Positions 56,316 through 64,000 of a stretch of 64,000 bases of DNA are shown here, piece after piece. The stretch lies in the NCBI GenBank assembly GCA_004519485.1, contig CP038111.1, positions 564,001 through 628,000 on the forward strand. Reading direction: 5' to 3'. The DNA comes from Nannochloropsis oceanica (taxonomy: Eukaryota > Sar > Eustigmatophyceae > Eustigmatales > Monodopsidaceae). The position numbers were made by a program, and so were the translations under genes. The stretch's first letter is position 1; each line of letters opens with the position of its first letter. The notes beneath the pieces are model-generated. The model was not told the DNA's origin. It did no database searches and saw only the letters and a list, made by a program, of their open reading frames with translations.

Positions 56316-58046
56316 TCAAGGCGCGCTTTGTCCCTGTCCCCCGCCGGCGCCCCCTTTCTTCCGGGCCAAGAAGCGTTCCCGGGCCTTGCGAATGGCCTCG
56401 TCCTTTTGCCGCTTGGCCTCCGCAGGATCCACAGTCGCTGCTGCTGCTCCTGCTGCTCCAGCTGCTCCTGTACTTTCTTTTCCTTCTTCCTTCTCCTCCT
56501 CCTCGCGGACTGCCGCTGGTGGCGATGGTGCTGGAGCCATGGCAGCGATTTGGTGCCTTTTCTCAAGCTCTGCCGCTCCTGTCCCCACCGCTCCTCCTGA
56601 CTCCTCATCCTCCTCCTCTTCCCGAGGCCGTTTCGGCAGCTTGGTGCCATCGACGCTGCTGTCTACCATCCGACTCGAGATCCTTTTATCCTCTTCTAAC
56701 TCTACCTCCTGCCGGTGCTTACCACCACCACCATCACCAGTATCATTATCACCACCACCACCACCACCAGACGCGGGCAAGGACGTGCCAAACGCATATT
56801 CCTGTTGCTTCGACCCAACCGTATATGCTGATCGAGCCGCAGTCTTGACATCCGCACCCATCGCAATGTTCTTCGTGAGCAAATTCGAAAAAAATGCGTC
56901 CATCCCACTTCCTCCTCCTCCTTTCCCTCCCGCTTTTGAACCCCTGCCTGCCGCTTCGTCTTCGCGGCGTTGGGCGGCCTCTTCCTCGAGCTTGTCGATG
57001 GTGTCCCATTTCTTCATTTCCATTAATTTCTTCTTATAGGCGCTCGTGACTGATTGTGGAAGGAGGGAAGGACGGAGGGTGAGAGACATTTATGTGAAGA
57101 TGCATACAGCACGTCCATCGCCCACACACATACGTTACACACGCTGCGACACGCCAAGTCAAAGGGATATGATACGAAGATCAAGGTATTATTGCACCTC
57201 CAAAACACTCCTCCTTCCTTTCTCCTGCCCATCTCCATCCCCGGCCCGGTGAGTACGTACCAAACACCTCCTTGTCTTTGTACAGCTCGTCCTCCTCCTT
57301 TCTCTCCTTGGCCAACCTCCGCTCGTAAAATCGATCCTGCTCCTGTTTCTTCAACTCAGCCGCTCGCTTTAATCCATCGATGTATTTGGATGATTTTTTT
57401 TCTTCCTTGGCCGCTTCTGTGATAATCTTGGCCCGTTCTTGGCGTTCCGCTTGCATGGTGTCGTACACACCATCATAGTCGTAGATGGATGGGTCGGTGG
57501 CACGGGCAGCAGCTTCAGCTTCTTCCAATTGTTTTTGGGCCTTGGCACTGCGAGCCTGTTTATGAGAGAATAGGGAGTGGACGATTGGTGCTGAATAAAC
57601 ATAAAGCGCGACGGTATTGTGACCGTATGGAGAAGGCAGCGGGGAGGAGGAGAGGAAGTTTGGGGAGAGACTCAGGGCATTCACGCAACGCTCCACCGTC
57701 CCCCTCCCCAAATGTATACCAGCACAAGCGTCACATATTCGTCTTTCTCTCCTCAGGGCACACACACAACGTTCCACCGCACCCCACACCAAACACATAC
57801 TAGCACGAATCCCACACACTCGCTGTTGCGTACCTGTAGCATCTTATTGTACGAGGCCTTGGACGCCAGGTCATCGTCTCCACCCTCCTCATCAGAATCA
57901 TCGTTGTCTAATGAAAAGGCACTACCAGGCGGGCGACGACGGGCTGCGGTAGAGGCAGGGGCAGGCCGTCCGCGCATGCCCGGCAGCGGCTTCTTTTTCG
58001 GGATCGTCAGCCCGTACTTCTTTGGCCCTTGGTCCTGGCCGTACAT
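56316..58046 (-). CDS. NSRP1: Nuclear speckle splicing regulatory protein 1
   Basis: Three minus-strand exons, 58046-57834, 57555-57261, 57049-56316, phases 0 and 1, total 413 residues. Exon 1 starts KKYGLTIPKKK, like the YGLILPKK start of the family, then an acidic DNDDSDEEGGDDD patch. Exon 2 has YDYDGVYDTMQAERQERA and KYIDGLKRAAELKKQEQDR, matching YEYDSIYDEMQ and KYIHNLLKAVEIRKKEQEK of human NSRP1. The exon 2-3 junction rebuilds KDKEVF-VTSAYKKKL. Exon 3 adds a coiled coil, a segment with MDAFFSNLLTKN (the family's FYRHLLNQ position) and Lys/Ala-rich disorder. It acts in the nucleus in splice-site selection; coiled coil with SR-protein partners. The C-terminal part contains Gly- and Asp-rich inserts and is less conserved. 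Confidence 0.93.
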
Positions 58047-58506
58047 GGCTGTGTGTTGAGTAAATGCAAGGGGGTGGTGTGATAAGTGAGAGATTGGTGA
58101 CTTCAGAAACATCCGACCAAAACAATGCTTACATCATAACACACGTGAGACTGAGGCTGGGGGAGTGAGGTGTGAAGCATGCGTCGTGAGTGGGGCTCTC
58201 GTAAGCGAGAGAGGACTTCGAAGGTCCCTCTTCGAACGAGTCCCAAGTCCGCCACTCTGTTCTCGCATTCGTGCTTGCTTTCCTGTGTCCCACGCTTTCA
58301 CTCACATGCAAGCTTTCGCCTACCTCTGTGACACAGGCATCCTGAAAGCACCGCGGGACCTTCAGCATCCAACCAATCGAGCACAAGGCTAGTGCTCTTC
58401 ATCTGCACGCTCCTTATCACAAAAGCAACAGCAAGAACAGCACATCGAATTCTCCAGCAGCACACGCAAACACACCGGATCACATCCCTCGCAACAAGGG
58501 CAAGCC
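58047..58506. other. Divergent promoter region, 460 bases
   Basis: It separates NSRP1 (minus) and the VHS-GAT gene (plus). A CA-rich 5' UTR-like stretch precedes the plus start. No motif is recognised. Confidence 0.4.
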
Positions 58507-59985
58507 ATGAACTTCCTCCTCGGTGGCGGCGGACCTGTGCGGCCCAATTTGCCCCCTCATCTCATGGATGAAGGGGAGCGTGGGGCAGACCTCGTGGAAA
58601 AAGCAACCTCCGACATTTTGCTTGCCGTCGATTGGGCCATCAATATGGAAGTCGTCGACGCATTAAACCGTGCCAGCGACCAAGAAATCAAGCGGGAGAT
58701 AATCCGTCAGATTCGAAAGAGGCTGCAGCACCGCTCCACCCGCGTCGTGCACATGGCGTTGGATCTGATCGAGACCGTGGTTAAGAACTGCGGACCCTCC
58801 GTGCACCGCGAAGTGGCCACGCCTAAATTCATGGCGAGCATGTCAAGAATCGCTCGGAACTACCTGGACCGAACGGGAAAGGAAAATCTGGAGGTGGGGG
58901 AGAAGGCAATGGACTTGATCCAGGCGTGGGGAGAAGCGTTTCTGCCTATGTCACAGAGCCTGCCATTGTTTTCTCGGACCTACCACGAGTTACGAAGGGA
59001 GGGGATGCCGTTCCGACAGCAGTACGATGAGACCAAGGTCCCCATTATGACGCCTCCGCCCTCGGCGCCTTCAGCAAGGGGAAGTGGACAGTTCAACTTC
59101 GCAGGAGAGATTGGAGGGGGGGAAGGAGGGAGGGACGGGGGGGAAGAGGTGGATTTGTTGAAAATGGTGGAGACTAGCGAGACGATGCTTCACGAGATTT
59201 TGTATTCGATTGAGAGCTCTCATGAATTAGGGAGTGGTAATGAGGTGTTGCATGCGGTGTTGGGGCAGTGCGCGAAATTGGGTAGGGTCTTACAGCAGGA
59301 AATCGAGTCCAAAGTTCTGACAGGAGCGGAGGATTTGGAGCAGTATTTTGGGGCCAATGACCAATTGCAGGCCACGTTACATCTATACCAAGGCATGAAA
59401 GATCGGACGATAGCCTTACCGTTGCCCCAGGAAGGACGGGGTCAGGGACGGGCGGGGGGTGGGGAGGGGCAGCAGCAGCCGGAGAAGGAGCTGATTTCGT
59501 TTGATGATGATTTTTTGGTTGGTCTGGGGGATGGTGGAGGGAAGGCGGGGGGGGATACGAAAGTGTCGGCGGCAGAGCTGGGGACGACTCTCACCACCAG
59601 CAATGCTGCTGCTGCCGCTGGTGGTGGCGAGACAGAAGCTCCCATGCTGGCCCCGTCCCGTCGGGACAGCTTTGGGCGAAGTCGTCGGGGGTCGAGGGGG
59701 AGTGCGGGGAGCAGGGGAGCAGGGGATGATTTGCTGGATCTAGGCAATTTAGATGCTGGAAGCAATGCGAATGGAGTGGGTGGAGGAAACGCCCTTGCCG
59801 CCTCTCGTACAGGCACGGGTGCCTTCTCGTCCGTGTCCAGCCCAGCGAGCGATCCCCCTCAATTCGCTATCATGCCTGCACCTCCCGCCGACCCCTTTGC
59901 CTCCGGTCCTCCTGTCCCCATCCTCCCTCCTCCCCGCTCTCTAGGATCACCGCCCGGAAAGCAAGGCAACACTACCACTGCGGGT

Positions 59986-60020
<35 letters not shown>

Positions 60021-60558
60021 CAACATCAATAGCAGCAGCAGCAGCAGTAGCAGTAGTTTGAAGTATCCGTCGACGGGTGTGGCGCCGCAGCCACCTTCAG
60101 CCTTCTTTTCTTTGCCGGGAGGAGTAGGAGGGAGTATGGGGGGAGGGATGGGCGGAGGGCTGAACGGGGGCAGTACTCACATGTCTTTCGTTGGCTCCAC
60201 ACAACCTACCTCGTCGGCGACTGGCATGCAAGCATCGCCGCCACTGTCTTCCGGCTTCGTCTCGACGGGTGGGGGGAGCTTGAGTGTGAGCCAATCGGGT
60301 GGGGATGGGGGAGGACAAAGGACGATGTATGGTGCGCAAAGTGATAGCTTTTTGCAACAGCACCAACAGTTTGCGCCATCATCCTATCCGCCTGCCGTGC
60401 CTGGAGGGTGGCAGCAGCAGCAATGGCCCCAGCAATCGCAGCCACAGCCGTGGCAACAAGCATCGGAGCCGCAGCAGGGACAGAGACCATCGTCTGCTGG
60501 GCCGCAGCCACCAAAGCCACAGGCGCAGCAAGACAATCCCTTCGACGCATTTATGTAG
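58507..60558 (+). CDS. VHS-GAT sorting adaptor (TOM1-like)
   Basis: Single exon, 683 residues. VHS domain at about 25-165: LVEKATSDILLAVDWAINME, REIIRQIRKRLQHRSTRVVH, then ALDLIETVVKNCG and ALDLIQAW-like MDLIQAWGEAF. GAT domain at about 215-300 (VETSETMLHEILYSI, then LEQYFGANDQLQATL), where ubiquitin and Arf-family proteins bind in relatives. The tail is disordered: acidic EKELISFDDDFLVGL (a clathrin-box-like LISFDDD), Ser-rich, Gly-rich, then Gln-rich, ending QQDNPFDAFM, an NPF motif for EH-domain proteins. Expected role: sorting ubiquitinated cargo at endosomes as an ESCRT-0-like adaptor, as for TOM1/TOL proteins. GGA-type gamma-ear is absent. Confidence 0.93.
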
Positions 60559-61207
60559 AATTGCATTTATGTGTGTTACTAGAGTATGGAGAAGATGAAA
60601 GATAAATAAATGAAAACAGTTGGGTTGTGTTTCAGAAAAGTGGGTGGTGTGACGGGTTGGTTTATTTTTATTTGATGGCGATGTTGCTCCGTTGCTTTTG
60701 AATTTCAACCTGCGTGCTTCAACTCGCCGTTGTTCGTCAGAGAATCTCTGCTGGGCCGAGCCACACCATGCCTTCCAAGTCTCGACTACAGCCCTAAAAG
60801 GGCTTGCAATACATCTGGCTAGAATATTTGAACATGCAACATCATGTCTGTTTTGAAAACCTGTGCTTTTTCTTGTTTCTTTGCAGTCTTTCGACCTTCG
60901 CATGCTGCTGGGATTGTCGGACTGAATCACACAACATTCCTTCCCCCTGCAGCGCCTTGCCACATCCCAATTTTCGTGAACGGGCTTCCTGCCTAAGAAT
61001 TCTTCTCATATTTGCGTTGAAAAGACTTTGCCCTGTCATGCTGACCTTGTTTCAACCAAGTCTCACGATAACACGCCGCCCGCCACTCCCATATTCGCAC
61101 ACATATTCGCACACAGAGCACTTGCTACCCTCCCGCGCCGAGGCCGAAAACAAGATCGTTGCTTCTTCCCGCCCGAGTTATAACCCGCACATCTCAAAAG
61201 CTACGCC
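60559..61207. other. Spacer
   Basis: It holds the 3' flank of the VHS-GAT gene and promoter of the glycosyltransferase. No gene or RNA is recognised. Confidence 0.35.
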
Positions 61208-62902
61208 GTGACCGAAATGGCCTCCTTCGATTCCGGTGAGATCAAGCGTTTGGTGCTTGTGACCGATGCGTGGCAGCCCCAGGTGAACGGCGTGGTTCGA
61301 ACACTTAATACGACCACACACGTCCTCCGCGCCTTAGGCGTCGAGGTGCACGTTATCAGTCCTCAAGAATTCAACACAGTACCTTGTCCAACCTATCCCA
61401 GCATCCAATTGGCGGTGCTACCGGGCGAGAAAGTGCGGAGGCGTATCACTGAACTGGCTCCTCACGCACTGCACGTGGCGACGGAAGGGCCTCTGGGGTG
61501 GGCAGCGCGCAACTTTGCGGTGGAGCTTGGCATCCCCTTCACGACGGCTGTGCATACTCGCTTCCCAGAGTATGTGTACGCGCGCTTGGCCTTGCCCTTG
61601 CGTATCACCTATCGTTATCTCCGATGGTTCCATTTTCATTCCAAAGCGATAATGGTCCCTACACCTATGGTCAAGCGTGATTTGGAGGGTCATGGTTTTG
61701 AGAATGTCCAACTGTGGAGCCGCGGTGTCGATACAGACGTCTTTCACACCCCCGCTGCAGGCATTCGTTTGCCTGCGAGTGATTCGACCTACCCCATCTT
61801 TTTGTACGCAGGCCGCGTAGCAGTAGAAAAGAACGTTGAAGCCTTCTTGGCATTGGACTTGCCCGGGCAGAAGTGGGTTGTGGGGGACGGGCCCGCCTTG
61901 GAGGGGCTACAAGCCGCTTATCCCGAAGCCCGCTATTTTGGATTTTTGAACCAGACGGAGTTGGCCAAGATTTATCAGCAGTCGAGCGTTTTTGTATTTC
62001 CCAGCAAGACGGATACCTTTGGGCTTGTTCTACTTGAGGCCATGGCAACAGGGCTGCCCGTAGCCGCATATCCCGTCTCAGGGCCGATTGATGTCGTCAG
62101 CACTTCCGGTGCGGGTGTATTAGACAATGACCTGCGCTCGGCGTGTCTGCGGGCATTGAACATTGATCCGGCCGTGGCTCGAGCGCATGCGGAGAAATAC
62201 TCGTGGACGGCGGCGACGCAAATGTTTGCCTCGAATTTGCAGTATATCTCACCGTTTATCTTTGCGGAAGGGGTGCGGGAGTGGAGCAACGCCAGATTCC
62301 TAGACGATGGGAGCAATGATTTGGTCTCGTCGTTGCCCGCGCATTTGGTAAACTGGTTGGACAAGACGGGAGCGGTGGAGGAGAAGGAGGGGATAGTAGG
62401 CGGCCGATTGATTCGGAGGGCTGTCGAGGCGGCAGAAGCCGCAAAGTCGGAGACCCCCATCTCTCTAACATTCCCACCAGCTGAAACCGCGACGTCAACT
62501 TTCTCCTCCAGCAACAGCAGCAACAATAGCAGCAGCAGCAGCACGCCATGCTTGCAGGCGGCCACGAGTGAGGACCCTTTCCTGAACCCGGGGGGAAATG
62601 GAGGGCCAAGCTCGGATTTGACGTTTGGGGTGCACCATTACGATAGCACCTCCTGGACGTACTTGATGGTGGTGTGTATGGGTGCAACAATGGTTGGAAA
62701 TTATGTGGCCTCATTTTTCTTCAAGGCTCGCGGAGGGAAGAGCATGGGTTTTGGGGCGACGACGAGGAGGGCGCCAATATTCAGGAGGCCACTGTTGCTG
62801 TCCGGCGATGATGGTCGCAGTGTCGGGAGTATCACTCCGCCCCTGTCCCCTGCTTCAACGTGCAGTCATACGAACTCGTTCCACGAGGACGCCCTCTGGT
62901 AA
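61208..62902 (+). CDS. GT4-family glycosyltransferase with C-terminal membrane anchor
   Basis: Single exon, 564 residues; a Met three codons on (MASFDS) is an alternative start. The N-terminal half opens LVLVTDAWQPQVNGVVRTLN, the GT4 donor/acceptor loop. It continues HVATEGPLGWAARNF and FTTAVHTRFPEYVYARL; the second half has the nucleotide-sugar site FLYAGRVAVEKNVEAFLAL, WVVGDGPALEGL and the E-x7-E motif in FPSKTDTFGLVLLEAMATGL. These patterns match bacterial-type alpha-mannosyl or glucosyl transferases and are close to the sulfoquinovosyl transferase SQD2. A Ser/Asn-rich linker leads to a C-terminal transmembrane segment (YLMVVCMGATMVGNYVASFF), so the enzyme is tail-anchored. Sugar and acceptor are unknown; a glycolipid role is plausible. 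Confidence 0.88.
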   Translation: MTEMASFDSGEIKRLVLVTDAWQPQVNGVVRTLNTTTHVLRALGVEVHVISPQEFNTVPCPTYPSIQLAVLPGEKVRRRITELAPHALHVATEGPLGWAARNFAVELGIPFTTAVHTRFPEYVYARLALPLRITYRYLRWFHFHSKAIMVPTPMVKRDLEGHGFENVQLWSRGVDTDVFHTPAAGIRLPASDSTYPIFLYAGRVAVEKNVEAFLALDLPGQKWVVGDGPALEGLQAAYPEARYFGFLNQTELAKIYQQSSVFVFPSKTDTFGLVLLEAMATGLPVAAYPVSGPIDVVSTSGAGVLDNDLRSACLRALNIDPAVARAHAEKYSWTAATQMFASNLQYISPFIFAEGVREWSNARFLDDGSNDLVSSLPAHLVNWLDKTGAVEEKEGIVGGRLIRRAVEAAEAAKSETPISLTFPPAETATSTFSSSNSSNNSSSSSTPCLQAATSEDPFLNPGGNGGPSSDLTFGVHHYDSTSWTYLMVVCMGATMVGNYVASFFFKARGGKSMGFGATTRRAPIFRRPLLLSGDDGRSVGSITPPLSPASTCSHTNSFHEDALW

Positions 62903-63500
62903 CTTTGTGGAGGCATAAAAAAGAATTTGTTTCATAGAGCTTTACAAATATATTAAGAGCGCGATGGGCTGGTCCCTCATGTCTGATTGAATGCATGTTT
63001 GTGCAACCTGTGTTTCCTATAAGTCTATTCTCGGTAAAGATCAGAAAGAGTGAGCCGTGAATCCTATTTTTGTTTTTGTATGTTTTCGTGTTACAATGTT
63101 TAAAATAAGCACACCCCTGTACGGGTGTCTTTCTTTGTGAGGTAGAATGAATAATGTGGGTGAGGCTTTTATCAAGAATAAAAAGTTCTAATCTAAACCC
63201 AGGAGAACGAGCAATGAAATGCAAACACGGTTTCACGACGTAAATCTGTTGGAGTGATGGCATAATGTTGATGTTCCGACAGTCAAATACAAAAACAAAA
63301 AAAGGGGTGCATCCAACCGATTTGTAAGCATTTTCCAACAATGAGCAGCAATCCAAACCATCGACTGGAAAACCACGACAGAAAGAACATCAGTTATTAA
63401 CGCAAGATAAATATTCTTAGAATTTGAGCTTTCTTCGTCTGACTTTCGTTTGTCGCTCCCATTTAGTCAATCTCCGTCCTACGCCCTTCTCTCTTTCCTT
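62903..63500. other. Convergent spacer
   Basis: AT-rich 3' flanks of the glycosyltransferase and the fructosamine-kinase-like gene. No gene is seen. Confidence 0.4.
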
Positions 63501-64000
63501 CTACATCTTCATAATTTGGTCAATCATCCTTTGCGCCTGGCTTCGGTACCCACCACCAAAAAGCACGATGTGATTAAGTATGTGATATAAATTATAAACT
63601 GTTTTTCTCTTTTCATGCCCTTCCTCCAAAGGCCACTCTTCAACGTATGCTTTGTAGAAATCAGGCGCCAACGACCCAAACAATGTCGTCATTGCCAGGT
63701 CTGTTTCTCTATCACCATAGTACGTAGCGGGGTCAAAAATACACATCGACCCCTCATCCGTCACCCCTGTATTGCCCGTCCACAAGTCTCCATGCAACAG
63801 TGACGGCTGCGGCGCATACCCGCCCTCCGTCAATATTGCGCGAACCTTCGTCCGTAGCTCCCCTTCCACCCCCCCAAAATCACACCCTTCTCTCCTGCAC
63901 AGCCGAAGCATGTGTCCTAGCCGTCGCTCGTCCCAAAAATCAACCCACGACTCTTTCCACCCATTAGGTTGTAGGGTGGCCCCAATGGTGTTGTCAATGT
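63501..64000 (-). CDS. FN3K: Fructosamine-3-kinase / ketosamine kinase, C-terminal part
   Basis: The minus-strand frame is open to the right edge and ends at 63501 (at least 166 residues), so the N-terminal lobe lies outside. Visible from the edge: NTIGATLQPNGWKESWVDFW and ERRLGHMLRL, hallmarks of the family (NxIGxxxQ.N.W...F..ERRL). Then the kinase catalytic loop SLLHGDLWTGNTGV with the catalytic Asp and Asn, the DxD-like FDPATYYGDRETDLAMT metal-binding loop, and YNLYHILNHIVLFGGGY at the end. It phosphorylates ketosamine adducts on glycated proteins or small molecules to remove them. It is possibly organellar in algae, but targeting cannot be judged without the start. Confidence 0.95.
   Translation of the reverse strand, partial: IDNTIGATLQPNGWKESWVDFWDERRLGHMLRLCRREGCDFGGVEGELRTKVRAILTEGGYAPQPSLLHGDLWTGNTGVTDEGSMCIFDPATYYGDRETDLAMTTLFGSLAPDFYKAYVEEWPLEEGHEKRKTVYNLYHILNHIVLFGGGYRSQAQRMIDQIMKM

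Overview
The window is nuclear DNA of a compact eukaryotic genome, about 28 genes in 64 kb. Genes are single-exon or carry a few short introns. The introns have long (CCCT)n or (CCCTCC)n tracts before the acceptor, and GTAGGGAGGG-like donors are common. At least one protein (ketol-acid reductoisomerase) starts with a signal peptide followed by a transit-peptide-like stretch with Phe near the cleavage point, as expected for a plastid of secondary red origin. Density, GC-rich codon use, intron style and this targeting signal suggest a stramenopile alga, most likely a eustigmatophyte of the Nannochloropsis/Microchloropsis type. The organism call is inference; no database was consulted.

Layout. 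1-3.5 kb: the 3' part of a low-complexity protein gene and a decayed coiled-coil/transposon-like reading frame. 4.3-11 kb: glutathione S-transferase, mitochondrial Atp23 metalloprotease, an epoxide-hydrolase-like protein and myo-inositol oxygenase. 12.1-16.7 kb: an eight-exon Argonaute with an RGG-rich N-terminus and complete D-E-D-H slicer residues. 17.5-32.4 kb: a secreted protein with two CBM49-like domains, delta-tubulin, Vps52, a TANGO6/Rtp1 homologue, an RCC1-like protein and a probable organelle-targeted alpha/beta hydrolase. 33-41 kb: NDUFA12 of complex I, a NYN-domain plus zinc-finger protein, an anonymous AT-richer stretch and a nearly perfect 247-bp inverted repeat built from part of a small gene. 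41.3-54 kb: a secreted alpha/beta hydrolase, xanthine dehydrogenase, ketol-acid reductoisomerase and the UFMylation/ER-phagy factor CDK5RAP3 (C53). 54.9-64 kb: a carbonyl-reductase-like SDR, the splicing factor NSRP1, a VHS-GAT sorting adaptor, a GT4 glycosyltransferase and a fructosamine-kinase-like gene running off the right edge.

Most genes are housekeeping and show no operon-like logic, although several head-to-head pairs share short intergenic spacers. The most notable items are: the slicer-competent Argonaute together with a long hairpin-forming inverted repeat 23 kb away; a 100-bp tandem duplication that copies an Argonaute splice acceptor and exon start; a NYN protein with repeated HPCPxGxxC fingers; and a delta-tubulin in what looks like a non-flagellate algal genome.
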